From contig JABMLP010000012.1 of the NCBI GenBank assembly GCA_013176395.1, forward strand, positions 1,550,001 through 1,614,000: 64,000 bases of DNA, written 5' to 3'. The stretch comes from Venturia oleaginea. Its lineage: Eukaryota; Ascomycota; Dothideomycetes; Venturiales; Venturiaceae. The notes beneath the pieces are model-generated. The model was not told the DNA's origin. It did not search any database and worked only from the letters and a program-made list of their open reading frames with translations. Every line of letters begins with the position of its first letter. Positions within the stretch are counted from its first letter, which is position 1. Positions 22,145-32,534 of this stretch are shown piece by piece. Both the position numbers and the translations under genes were made by a program.

Positions 22145-23696
22145 ATGGCGTCCATTAACGAATTCCTTCCCTTTCGCAAATTCCAACGCAATTCGGTTTC
22201 ATCTAGCATTTATACCACGGAAACTTTCCTTGGCGGCGACATCGCGAGCTTGATTACCGAATATGAGGCCGAAAACGACGCTCAATATTCATTCTTCTCG
22301 GCAGCGCCGTATATCACGCCTGGTTCGATTTTCGATGTCACGAGAGTGTTCAATGCAGACACATTCCCACAAAAAGTCGATTTGGGACAGGGAACGTATC
22401 GAGATGAGAACGGCGATCCATGGATTTTGCCGAGCGTTAAGATGGCGAAGGAGAAGATCAAAGATTGCGGTCACGAGTACCTTCCAATCGCAGGATTGAA
22501 AAGGTTCAGAGAAGGAGCTGTGGACCTGATTTTTCGCGATCTAGATATAAGCAAAGACCGGGTATGCGATAGCGCCCACCTAAGTCCGTACGAGAAAGAG
22601 CGGCTGATGAAAGATAGATAGCATCATGTCAATCTTTATCGGGAACAGGCTCACTCCTCCTCGCCGGCCTCGTTTTCAGACATATAAGCCAAGCAGCGCG
22701 TTCGGTCTACATTACATCTCCAACATGGTCGAATCACCGCCTTCTTTTTGAGACCATGGGGTTCACCGTCAAGGACTTACCCTACTTCAAAAAAGACTCC
22801 TTTGATTTCTTCGCTTTCATCTCGACACTTGTTACAGCGGAAGAGGGCTCAATAGTTATCCTCCATGCTTGCGCGCATAACCCGACAGGCTGCGATCCGA
22901 AACGCGACCAATGGATGGAAATAGCCAGTATCATCAAACAACGACGCCTCTTTCCAATTTTCGATTCGGCGTATCTGGGCTTCAATTCTGGGTCTGTAGA
23001 TGAGGATAAATGGGCCATCAGGTATTTTACCGAGAAAATGGGAATGGAGGCGGCTGTGTGTTTATCCTTTGCTAAGAATATGGGACTTTATGGTGAACGA
23101 ATTGGGTTGGTGGCTTTTGTGGTGAGGGATGCGAGCTTGGCGGTGAATGTGCAGTCGGTGCTTGAGAATTGTCAGAGAGCGACGGTTAGTGGGCCGCCAG
23201 CTTATGGGGCGAGGATTGCAAGTGAAGTATTGAATGATCCGATTATCAGGGAACAGTGGGGTCGGGATTTGCGAATTATGTCTGGGCGGATTAGGGCGAT
23301 GAGGGCGAGGCTGTATTTCTGCCTGCTGGAGATGGGTAAGTCAACTTGCTGGTGGGATTGCCCTGAGGTTTACTAACGAAATTGCGCAGAAACACCTGGG
23401 GATTGGAGTTGTCTTGTTGAGCAGACTGGCATGTTTGGCTACACGGGCTTGAATTCAGCTCAAGTGAGATATCTTGCTGGTAAGTCACATCCCTTTGTAT
23501 GCATCTTTGTCTGACCTAACCTTTCGTGATAGACGAGTACCATGTGTACATGGCGGATACGGGAAGAATATCAATTGCAGGTCTGAACGAGGGAAATGTG
23601 GAATACTTTGCTAGGACGGTTGACTGCGCTGTGAGATACGTTTCCTCTGACGAAGACCCGAAGGACCTTGATGATCTCGCGGAAAGATGGGACTAA
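22145..23696 (+). CDS. Aspartate aminotransferase-like class I PLP enzyme (four exons)
   Basis: Exons 22145-22561, 22618-23335, 23390-23479 and 23533-23696 give 462 aa in one frame. Introns are 53-56 nt with GTATGC or GTAAGT donors; the second holds TACTAAC. Motifs: VDLGQGTYRD (substrate loop), SGTGS (phosphate loop), HACAHNPTGCDP (Asn), FDSAYLGF (Asp and Tyr), LSFAKNMGLYGER (PLP-binding Lys), and VRYLADEYHVYMADTGRIS (carboxylate Arg). It transfers the amino group between aspartate and 2-oxoglutarate or close substrates. An in-frame ATG at 21929 would add 72 Ser/Thr-rich residues. I chose 22145 because the family core starts soon after it; the longer form could carry a targeting extension. 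All catalytic residues are present, so it is probably active. Confidence 0.88.
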
Positions 23697-25118
23697 GTCT
23701 CTCCTGGTTCTGCGATGCAATTTTTCAGCGTTTCCATAATTATTCTTGTAAACTAAGTTCTAGAAAGCAACGAATAAATGTGAGAAGTTTTGATGTTGTG
23801 GTAACCCCCACGATCCTATTTTCACGCTGAGCAATGCACTCGTCATAGGATCTGAGAACAGGACCGACCCACCGGTATCGTCAGACACAATCAGAGTCCA
23901 AAAGACTTGGAGGCAGTATGCGTCCACTTCGATAACAAGAAAGCCTCCATGATCAGCCGCACCGTAAGGAGCAATCTACCTCTGGCTATTGCGACGATAG
24001 GAACCATTGCTAAACCGCACAGTGACGAGAAACACGACATCTACAAAGACCGCGAAGTTTCCGGGATTGGAAACGACCGCTTGATCCCTTCAAGAAAAAC
24101 GTACTGATTATTTGGTTCCCCTCCGCCGAACGAACTTGAGCTTGCTCTTGATGAGGCAGATTCTTTTGAAACGACATCTCCTCCATCAATCGAAAAATCC
24201 ATTCAGCACGCTTCGGGTTCAAAACTTGACTGGTGTGATGTCCATTCGTCCGCTTGATAATGGCCATCCATCATGGCATGCAAATCTGATCTTGATTCGT
24301 TCGTTTTGGAAAGTAACAGCCCCGCAAACAATTCAGCCCCCGCAAACAATTCAGCAACACCAGCCGACTGGGACAATCATAGTAGGGAAGCGGTATCACG
24401 TTTGTAGAGTAAGTAATCAAGATTTTCCAGGCGAGGAAATTGTAGCAGGTAAACAAGGAGATTGGTGCTACTATAGAGCATACACCCGAGGCAACACGAA
24501 TGGTTATTGGAGAGGATGAAATCATAATATAAAGTAAATCACTTATTCGTTCTGGATGATATAAATGGATTGATGGTTCGTGCGTGGCCCCTCCGTGGCC
24601 CGGAAGTCTAGTCTATGTTAATACCGAAGAATCTCGAGCCAACCGAGCAATTCTTAAAGAATCACCACTTTATTTATGCGGTTTCGTTGGTTGCCTTCAT
24701 TGCAATTTCCATGATCGCGCCAATCAATCTCTTTCAATAGAGGGACCGCTCCGCCCCCCGTCTTCTAGCATTACTGGGATGACTTGAAATTCGACGGTCT
24801 TTTCACGAGTGCCCTTCTCCACGGATTGGCCGAACTACAAAACATGCGGACCCATAGTGCTGGATAATATATCTTGGCAAGGTTCGCCTCCGCATCGTCT
24901 ACGATTTATCCTTCTCTCTTGATATTTGTATACTGTGGAATAAATGTTCCGGATACAAGTCCAGTAAGGATTGACACAAGAAGAGAATTAATAGTCAACC
25001 ACTTGAGTATAAGAACTAGAGCTTGAATCATATTGAATTCAACCTGTTTTAAGCATTCCAACCCTCACTCTTTCCAAGTACAAACACTCATTCAGAAGCC
25101 CTTAAGCCAAAATCAATC
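23697..25118. other. Intergenic, no gene recognised
   Basis: About 1.4 kb. A 17-nt duplication, CCCCGCAAACAATTCAG, occurs at 24331-24353. A short frame ending at 24519 has two Cys and an aromatic-rich tail, but no start, intron structure or homology that I can support. Confidence 0.4.
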
Positions 25119-25471
25119 ATGCGCTTTTCAGCAGTCATTTCTCTTGCTCTTGCAGGCTGCAGGTAGGTCCCTTCGTGGCCGATGCAATACCACCCAATGC
25201 TCATAAGTCTCACAGCCTCACCACTGCCCTCGCTATACCGAACATGAACAGCGACGCGGCCGCCCTAACCACACGAGACAAGCCAAACACATTCCATCCG
25301 AAGGCGAGCAAACCAGTTCCAGGTATTGGCGAAGACAAACATCATGTGGCCAAAGCCAAGCTATGCTACACGATCAAGGATGAGAGTAAGAGGGAGGACT
25401 GTGGAGTGGAGCTGGACAGGTGTCAGCCTGATTACAAGAATGTTGACAAGGAGAATCCGCTGCGAGCATAA
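25119..25471 (+). pseudogene. Relic of the C-x11-C-x6-C small secreted protein family (third member)
   Basis: The first 44 nt (MRFSAVISLALAGC then AG) equal in length and phase the first exon of the genes at 41430 and 44489. A donor-like GTAGGT follows at once. Where those genes have a 55-57 nt intron, only about 12 nt remain before VADAIPPN, which matches their exon 2 (ALPDVPGN, AIPSSQIK). Read through, the remnant gives a TAG stop. The later frame (25175-25471) keeps three Cys spaced C-x11-C-x6-C, as in the relatives, but has Pro where the fourth would be. A TATA-like AGTATAAG lies at about 25004. Loss of function through intron deletion is the simplest reading. Confidence 0.65.
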
Positions 25472-26462
25472 GGTTATGTTGAAATATGGTGGTCATATGT
25501 GAGGTAGACGTGTACACATGCTCTAGAATCAGTACCCCTTTGCAGACCTACATCAATTTCTGACGCCTTCTCCTACATGTCACATGTGTCTTTGAAGAGC
25601 CCACACGCTATGGGGATTGAGCGCCCCTGAATTGACTATGACTTATGGTATGTCACACTTTATCAAAGGCTTTATGCCTGCGTATTCCATGCTGTGACGC
25701 TATTGAATACTGCACGTTCGCAGGACTTGCTCGAGAATTTGCGGATGCATTACTAGTGAACCATTCTCCAGAAGCCAAGGACGAGATAGTACTCAGAATC
25801 ACAATCCGCCATCCCTCCTGGACTTATCGAAAGATTCACGAAGCACCGGAGAGTTCAAGAAGCTCATAATTAGGCCACGTGGTAGAACTTGACTTTTGCA
25901 GTCGTTCCAAGCCCAGAAGCTGAGAAAGTTTGGACACTAATCTTTCAACACAAGGACGAGGAAGCAGGCCGCCACGACCATGCCCTGCTACCAACGTGGT
26001 CGAAAATGGGGTCCGCGAGGCTCCAAGAGGATTTGAATCTCGAGGTGGAGCTCCTGTAATTGTGGTGGACATTTGAATCCCTCCCAAAGTCGGCTGACTT
26101 TTGGGAGAGGGTCGGGAATGTCAGAGTCTTCCAAACACCGATCATAATCTGTTCCAATGAAGGCAAGATGAGATCTCAGGAATTGGGACTGAAGGAATCA
26201 GGATTTGTGTTCAAATGGTGGGACCGCATAACAATGCCGAATGAGGAAAGTGGACAAAAATAATTGGGTCCAGAGTCCAGTCCATTTCAGCATCCAGACA
26301 ATGCCCAAAACAGGCGAAACTGTCCCATGGCTATATGTTCTACTCTTTCCGTATCCGAAGAGTTTTTGTCCAGTCATAAAAGCGATCATGTCTCCATCCT
26401 CTGATCATACTTTGCACCATTTCCGAAAACTAGCATACATCTTTTCCACCATTTCCTACACT
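25472..26462. other. Intergenic with an unidentified degraded coding stretch
   Basis: Segments at about 25710-25815 and 26060-26260 read like conserved protein pieces (DEIVLRITIRHPSW; SADFWERVGNVRVFQTPIIIC) in different frames, so a decayed gene may lie here. I could not identify it. Confidence 0.35.
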
Positions 26463-26828
26463 ATGGGCACAGAAACACAAGTTGGTTGGGTAGAACTCGG
26501 TTCCATGGGCATTGGCATGTCCAAAAACCTGCAAAAGCGTCTCCAGACCAAAATTCTCCAGCACTTTTGTACACAGACCGAACGCTGTCGCGTGGGGTGG
26601 ACCTGGAGACTCTAGAGGGAAAACCTGTAGCAACAGTCGGCGAAGTGGCCCAAAAATCGGACATCATCTTCACATGCGTATGTTCCTTCACGAGGTCCAC
26701 TAGAATTCGCATTGTGAAAATGGCTGATGCTGAAAATAGGTCAGCAATGATGCAGTCCTTCGATCAACGGTGGATCAAATTATAGCCTCGGGAGACATTA
26801 GAGGAAAGACAATTGTAGATTGCTCAAC

Positions 26829-26907
26829 CGGTTAATTGCCGTATGAACACATACATCAAAAAATCTAGCCAACACATACATCCAATTGCTAGGACATACA
26901 TTGAAAA
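26829..26907 (+). repeat. Left TIR of the MULE
   Basis: 79 bp, exact inverted copy of 28913-28991; begins CGGTTAATTG. Confidence 0.92.
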
Positions 26908-27048
26908 AAATTGCTGATACATACATTGCTCTAATTGGTCAATTTCGTGCATCTTTCGCGAACACGCGTACGTGACTCTAAATTTTGTTTACCACATTTT
27001 GATATCTACATTTTTTACTTAATACAACTCAACACTACGCACTCAATT

Positions 27049-28629
27049 ATGCCTCGCACATTGTCATTCGAAAGCCCTGGGCCTGAAGATAGGCCTCCCT
27101 ATCCATCCCTCACCATTGGTATGCAATTTGACTCCCTGGAAGACGGCGCAAATGCAGTCACAGATGCGATTATTGAAGCCCACGAATCTTTCAAAGTGTT
27201 GAATGGAAACGGCAAATTTTGGGCAGCAGAATGTCGACAAAAGAAAGCTGAGACTTGTGGTTTTAAGGTATTATTCAGTCTCTCAATTCAGCCCTTTGCT
27301 AATACCTTAAAGGCGCGCATTGCCTTCATTGGCGACGACCCTCGACCAACTTTACGCATTTTCATACCTCATACCTGTCCAGTCTCTACTCATTATGGTT
27401 GGCGACGTCCTCATAGTGTTGCATACCAAAAGCGCTTGAATGGAGACCTTATCACCAACGAGAGAACCACTAAGCCAAAAGCCGTAAAGAGTAATGCTCG
27501 TATGAAGGCTGGCATCACTCTCTCGTACAGCCAAGCCCATCGCACAAAGGCGGCTATTTTACGAGACCTTGACGGAGACTCAAACATACAATTTCAGTTG
27601 ATCAAACCAATGTTATCGTATCTTCGACAACGCGGCAATCTACTCGAAGGCAGCGGCTTCACTAACGACATCTACCAAACAATTATAGAAGCCGGAACAT
27701 ACAATGGAGCCTTCTACAGATTCAAGAGAGCAGAGAATAATGTCTTCCTCGCCGCCGCAGTGCTACCAACGGTAGTCCTTGTGAGGCTTCATGAGTCTCC
27801 CGGCGCTGCAGGCTGGGTTGTAGACCTTGATAAAGGAGTCTGCGATTGCCTAGAATGGCAGGACCATCGTCTACCATGTGCTCACGTTTTTGCGGCCATT
27901 CTAGCTCTCAAATACGACCTCAAAATTGTGTATACTGACGGCAATTCTACTATTTACGAGCGCAGTCAATACCGCAAAGCCTACAGCGGCTCACTACGCC
28001 CAGTTTTGATCAAGAATCTCATTCCAGATGGTCAAACTCTCCCTAGTGAGCCAAATCGTAAGCCAGGACGTCCGAAGCATCTTCGTATGCGCAAGCATAA
28101 TGTGAATAGCCGTATTCGAAAGGACTCTCAACGCAAAGGAGCCACGGCCGCTGAACGATCAACCCAGGGTAAAAAATCATCAAAAGCAGCGTCTAAAACC
28201 GCTACCAAAGGCCGCCGGAAGCGTAATGAAACCATCGAAATCTCAGACGAGTCTTCATCATCTAGCGACTCGGAATCTGACGAAGAAGCGGCGGTATTTG
28301 ATCACGATCTTGAAGCCGAAATGGATGCTACTTACGATGAGATTATATCTTCTCGTCAGGCCCAAAACACCGAGATTTCTGAAGATGAGGCCGCCTTTGA
28401 CGATGCTGACGATGCTGACGATGCTCTTGAAGAGCTCCTACAGATTAAGGCTACTCAGGTTAGTCAGAAAGAGCCATTACCACCAAAAGTTACCGAGAAG
28501 CGCTCTCGCAATACAGCAGAAACTCAGACTTTAATACTACAGGCTTCCAACAAACGCCCAAAACGTTCACAAGGCAATTGCCGTCACTGCGGCTCTCCAA
28601 ATCACTCAGGAGCTGCTTGTACAAGGTGA
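27049..28629 (+). CDS. MULE-encoded protein with N-terminal transposase domain, SWIM finger and zinc knuckle but no DDE core
   Basis: 526 aa from MPRTLSFESP; the frame stays open upstream to 26935, but this ATG follows the leader and begins the family-like part. Residues about 20-190 resemble the N-terminal DNA-binding domain of Mutator transposases (WAAECRQKKAETCGFKV, HTCPVSTHYG). A SWIM finger lies near 262-281 (VCDCLEWQDHRLPCAHVFAAI: C-x-C then C-x-H). The tail is basic then acidic (Ser/Asp/Glu-rich, 395-470) and ends in a CX2CX4HX4C knuckle (CRHCGSPNHSGAAC). Usual MULE transposases have about 200 residues of DDE nuclease between the N-terminal domain and SWIM; here only about 70 residues remain, with no DDE pattern. 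It may bind TIRs without cutting. Confidence 0.8.
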   Translation: MPRTLSFESPGPEDRPPYPSLTIGMQFDSLEDGANAVTDAIIEAHESFKVLNGNGKFWAAECRQKKAETCGFKVLFSLSIQPFANTLKARIAFIGDDPRPTLRIFIPHTCPVSTHYGWRRPHSVAYQKRLNGDLITNERTTKPKAVKSNARMKAGITLSYSQAHRTKAAILRDLDGDSNIQFQLIKPMLSYLRQRGNLLEGSGFTNDIYQTIIEAGTYNGAFYRFKRAENNVFLAAAVLPTVVLVRLHESPGAAGWVVDLDKGVCDCLEWQDHRLPCAHVFAAILALKYDLKIVYTDGNSTIYERSQYRKAYSGSLRPVLIKNLIPDGQTLPSEPNRKPGRPKHLRMRKHNVNSRIRKDSQRKGATAAERSTQGKKSSKAASKTATKGRRKRNETIEISDESSSSSDSESDEEAAVFDHDLEAEMDATYDEIISSRQAQNTEISEDEAAFDDADDADDALEELLQIKATQVSQKEPLPPKVTEKRSRNTAETQTLILQASNKRPKRSQGNCRHCGSPNHSGAACTR

Positions 28630-28912
28630 GGGAAGTAGATAGGAAGAACGGAGTTGACGGGGGTTGTAATAGAGGGAGGGAGGGAGGGAGTTGGGAGGTT
28701 GTTGGAGTAGTTTAATAAATACGATATTAGCTGACTCTGAATTGCTCAAAAATGCAATAAAAGCCTTCTATATACTATTTACATGCGGTATAGCGCGTAT
28801 ACTTACTGCGACTGCGACGTTGTCGCCATCAAAAGGTGGGTCAAATTCATAGACAAAATTTATTGCTAATACATACATTTACAGTCTAGAATGTATGCGA
28901 ATGTATGCGCAG

Positions 28913-28991
28913 TTTTCAATGTATGTCCTAGCAATTGGATGTATGTGTTGGCTAGATTTTTTGATGTATGTGTTCATACGGCAATTAACCG
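28913..28991 (-). repeat. Right TIR of the MULE
   Basis: 79 bp, exact inverted copy of 26829-26907; ends CAATTAACCG, directly followed by the target duplication. Confidence 0.92.
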
Positions 28992-29731
28992 ATTGCTCAA
29001 CAGTACATCCGGATACGTGCGTGGAGATGGCTACAGCCATCTCCAAAGCCAAAGCCGAATTTGTCGCTGGTAAGTCGTGACACTCTTATAATCAGCATGG
29101 CCAACACTAACACTTGCACAGCATCAGTGTTCGGTGCCTCTCCAATGGCCGAGGTAGGAAAACTGATATTTGTAACGGGTGGCCCAGAAACAGCAACAGC
29201 ACGAATAATGCCCTATCTGCAAGGCGTCATGGGTCGCAGCGTAATTCAGATGGGGACTGATGTGAGGAAATCGTCCATGCTTAAAATCGCTGACAATATT
29301 TGCGTGGTTTCGTTCATGGAAGTCGTGGGCGAAGCTCATGTGTGTTCGCCGAAAAGACCGGACTTGCAAGCGAGGTGATAGATAGATGGATTGGAGATAT
29401 GTTCGGCCCAGTATTGCTTTCGTACTCCAAACGGTTGACAACCGGAAAGTATGTGCCAGAACCAACGGGTAAGGCAGGCTTTTGGGGTGTGTTGGCAATG
29501 AAGGATGCGAGGTATGCCATTAATTTGGCTGAAAAGGCTGGTTGCGATGTAGGGGTCAGCCGGCTGGCGTTGAGCAACATGGAGAAAGCGAACGACAGCA
29601 TGGGTTCAGGAGACGGCGGAAAAGGAAGGCTATTGGACAGCTCGAGTATGTATGGGGCTCTAAGGAAGGAGGCTGGATTAGACTTCCTTACAGATCTTTG
29701 CAAGGAGAGAGATGCAAAATTGGTCATGTGA

Positions 29732-30178
29732 AGGAAAAGGTGTCGTTACTATCCAGGTTGAAGAACGGAGATTCGCGTTCCACCTCCGCACATTTTTCGT
29801 GATGAGTAAGATGGCAATAGAGCTGGCAAATTGACGTCTACTTCTCTTAGCCCAAACACTGGAGTAGTAATATATATGCTTCGCTTATCTAGGTCTTCCC
29901 TGTCTCGCCACACAGGTAGCCATCATGATCCTTACTCGACCCTCTTCGGAGTTCGTATTCGAGCCCACCGCACACAGTTGCTAGTATATTCCCGAAATAA
30001 CATAGGAGAACTGGGACATACCAAGCATGAAAGAATATTTTTCACTTAGGACCGAAAATCTATATAAAGATGAAATGTTAATTATTCGTTCCGTATCTAC
30101 CAGCACCATTCAGCAACAACATCATCAACAATCTTCATTAACGAGGCGAGAAGAAAGCATCTCAAATTAAATCTCACC
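29732..30178. other. Intergenic with promoter of the 30179 gene
   Basis: No coding segment recognised. TATATAAAG at about 30061, roughly 118 nt before the ATG at 30179, is a good TATA box candidate. Confidence 0.5.
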
Positions 30179-30439
30179 ATGAAGTTTTCCATGTTTGCCC
30201 TAATCGCTCTTGCTACTCAGGCTCTTGCCACACCAGTCGTTAGTCAAGGTCTGTTCCTATACCAATCTTACACGCTGTAGCTTAAGTTTATCTACCTTAA
30301 TTCTAACATTCTTCCCAGACGAGAGCGTTAGAAAGCGTCAATGTATGCCTCAACCACACCGGCCCTGCAGAGTAAGTGTGGAACAGTCTCTATTACATTC
30401 GCATAACTGATTAGCCATTAGCAAGGCTGCATCTGTTGA
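30179..30439 (+). CDS. Very small secreted cysteine-rich peptide precursor with Kex2 site (three exons)
   Basis: Exons 30179-30248, 30319-30371 and 30422-30439 give 46 aa. Introns are 70 nt (GTCTGT...TTCCCAG) and 50 nt (GTAAGT, AACTGA branch, CCATTAG). Order: signal peptide (MKFSMFALIALATQALA), a short acidic/basic pro-segment, a Lys-Arg Kex2-type site, then a 16-residue tail with four Cys spaced C-x7-C-x3-C-x-C. This is the layout of fungal secreted peptide hormones, antimicrobial peptides or effectors. I know no family with this spacing, and activity is unknown. A TATA box lies about 118 nt upstream. If the alternative acceptor at 30414 is used, the frame runs into unrelated DNA. A duplicated dehydrogenase scrap follows at about 30515. 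Confidence 0.6.
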
Positions 30440-30514
30440 AGCAGGATCGGGAAAGAAGACTTTGGACGGTAGGCGTGAAGAGAGATTTAATTATGAAACT
30501 GCCAATTTGATTAC

Positions 30515-30615
30515 ACAACATGGAGAAAGCGAACACAAGTATGGGTGCAGGGGATGTAGGAAAAGGAAGTTCGTTGGACAGCTCAAATATGGGCGGGGTG
30601 TGGAGGGAGGTGGCT
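30515..30615 (+). pseudogene. Duplicated scrap of the dehydrogenase-like gene 3' end
   Basis: About 100 nt closely resemble 29575-29680 of the dehydrogenase pseudogene (CAACATGGAGAAAGCGAA..., GGAAAAGGAAG..., TTGGACAGCTC...). Translated, both give MEKAN, GK and LDSS in the same order. The similarity starts abruptly and ends near GAGGTGGCTGG. It is a short dispersed duplicate about 0.95 kb from its source, just downstream of the 30179 gene. Confidence 0.7.
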
Positions 30616-30619
30616 GGCA

Positions 30620-32218
30620 AATAAACTCATTCATTCTATCCTCATTTGTACTAGCTCGAATTCGAGTCTCTCAATTGTATGAATATGCGGATAGCCCACC
30701 CATTAGTTCAGAGTTCAGTCTGCTTCATCCATCATCTAACAGTGGCTGGATTGGGCTTTAATAAATATTTGCAAGGCATAGAGATGCCGAATTTGACATG
30801 TGAAGAAAAAAGTCTCGTAATGAGTTTAGCCAACCGCATGCTCCGATGACAAGGCGAGAAGTTTCTGAATATAGCCTAGTCTTCCAACGTGACGCAGAAA
30901 TTATATCGTATTATCCGGGCAGATTCGCTAGCTTGACTTGGCAAGGAGAGATCCAGAAAGGGTAATAAGCAGAGTTCTTATCACGGATCGTAACTAAGGT
31001 CTCTCAAATTGAAACAAGGGTAATAAACAAGCTCTTAGAAATGATATTATTACTCCCCAGAAACATCGAGAATTAATTTAAAGGAAAGGAAACGGATTGT
31101 AAGTGGAAGACCGCCATGGCGAGCTGCGGATTTGCCCGGATAATACGGTATTGCAGTGAGGGATGTGACTATGCTTTGTGTATCAACGTAACATTTGAAC
31201 TCACTGAGTAATCAACGTCCGCAATTCTGATATACGCCAAGATGATGCGGTTAACGGCTAAGAGCCCAAATAGGATTGTTCGAGCTTGAGGGGTAAGAAG
31301 TAACTAGTCTACGTATTTCAGCTAGATTTCGCGATGGGTTGGAGGCTTGAAGCTCTCAGAATGACTCACTCAGTCAGTGAATAAACTTAGGAAAGTCGAT
31401 GTGGATGCAAAAAGCACAAAACGGTGAACAAACTCTTCCAAAGGCGCCGATGGAGAAAAAAAAGCTAGATTGGTCCGCCGTGGTTTCCGGCATGTACCTG
31501 GAGAGATAGGTATGAAGTAAATTGTCTTCCTCTGTACTGTACGCGGGTGACCTTTAGCAATGGTAAGGATATGAAAGTAATAAAGGTTGAGGATTGATAT
31601 CCTTGAGCCCTGAATGGAGGTGGGAGATGAAATCGGGCTGCACTTATCAGTCTAAACAGATGGCATTTTTCGGTCCTTTTGCTGTAGAGCGAGCCCAACT
31701 CCGCACAGAATCCTTCTACAATCAATGAAATTTCCTAGTATTGAGGAAGGGACACAATTCGAGAAGCGATAGGTGTCGCATGAGGTTTTTTCGCGGTTTC
31801 ACGAGCTTTGCGCGCCGATTGCCCAACCGGCAAGGGCTAGAGTAGGTAGAAGTGCCGGTTTTGGAACAATCTATTAATAGTTTCAGGTTTTCCCGGGTTG
31901 GGCAGTTAATGTGCTCTGTGACCTAACCAACACCAGCAAGAGCTAGTAAACAGCCGCTATCCTTGCAGATAATTATTACGTTGCTCGAAGAAGTGACGAC
32001 TAAACTATAAAAAGTTTAGCTGCTGCTACTTCGGGACTTGCTACCGCGGCAAGTAATCAATACCTACAAGTCCATCATTTTATTGTACCTTGGAGTAAGT
32101 TTCAAGAGCTCGCCCCGTAGTTCTAATCTTCGCTAGGATCTTAACTACGTATGTAGGGAATCTACGACGGTGTCACGGGCTAGACCCTTAGGCCTTCATC
32201 TAGGCTTTGCCTATCTCT
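30620..32218. other. Gene-poor intergenic DNA before retrotransposon 2
   Basis: About 1.6 kb without a recognisable gene. A stretch near 31318-31400 (CAGCTAG-, then CTCAGAAT and CAGTCAGT) resembles one near 43928-43990, suggesting remnants of the same repeat. Confidence 0.4.
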
Positions 32219-32223
32219 CTGTG

Positions 32224-32534
32224 TGTAAGAGTTCAACCCTCAAAGGTGTTTCGCAAGTGAGAGAAGACTGCTTGTATTTCAAAGTATCTAAGTACAGAGA
32301 AGAAAGTGTAAATACAGGAAGGATAGCTCGTATAAATAATCCTCCTCTTACAATAGATCCTTCTAGAAAGTATCTTTAAATGGAAACGTGACAGCTTGCG
32401 AAATAGAACATGGCAGCTTGCGAAATAGAACATGACAGCTTGCAAAATAGAACATGACAGCTTGCAGAATAACAAGAGAACAATTGGAAATCCAGTCATG
32501 GATAAGCTAGAGAGAAGGATTCCATCCCTTAACA
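32224..32534 (-). repeat. 3' LTR of retrotransposon 2
   Basis: 311 bp. Contains three full copies plus a partial copy of a 22-bp unit (GACAGCTTGCGAAATAGAACAT type) at about 32387-32470. The mate LTR has two full copies. Confidence 0.95.

Larger units (their letters stand above)
26829..28991 (+). mobile_element. MULE (Mutator-like) DNA transposon with perfect 79-bp TIRs
   Basis: 2,163 bp. Terminal inverted repeats 26829-26907 and 28913-28991 are identical over 79 bp, starting CGGTTAATTGCCG. The element is flanked by a 10-bp target duplication ATTGCTCAAC (26819-26828 and 28992-29001). Long TIRs, a 9-10 bp TSD and an internal gene with SWIM finger and zinc knuckle are Mutator-superfamily traits. 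The ends carry several copies of ACATACAT. Perfect TIR identity implies recent movement. Confidence 0.92.
26463..29731 (+). pseudogene. 3-hydroxyisobutyrate dehydrogenase-like gene split by a MULE insertion
   Basis: Left part 26463-26828: NAD-binding Rossmann start (GWVELGSMGIGM, with Glu replacing the first Gly of GxGxxG), then after a frameshift near 26553 YTDRTLSRGVDLE and EVAQKSDIIFTC. An intron GTATGT...AAATAG (about 26678-26739) follows, then DQIIASGDIRGKTIVDC. Right part 29002-29731: VHPDTCVEMATAI, an intron GTAAGT...GCACAG, then FVTGGPETA, MLKIADNICVVSFMEVV (catalytic Lys region), a two-base insertion in GTGTGT near 29340, then IDRWIGDMFGP to the end. The MULE sits inside the codons for CST, and its 10-bp duplication restores the frame if excised. 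Family: beta-hydroxyacid dehydrogenases. The two shifts show it is dead apart from the insertion. Confidence 0.85.

Noticed and set aside
24112..24519. Possible small secreted protein
   Set aside because: No signal peptide and no plausible exon model; only two Cys.
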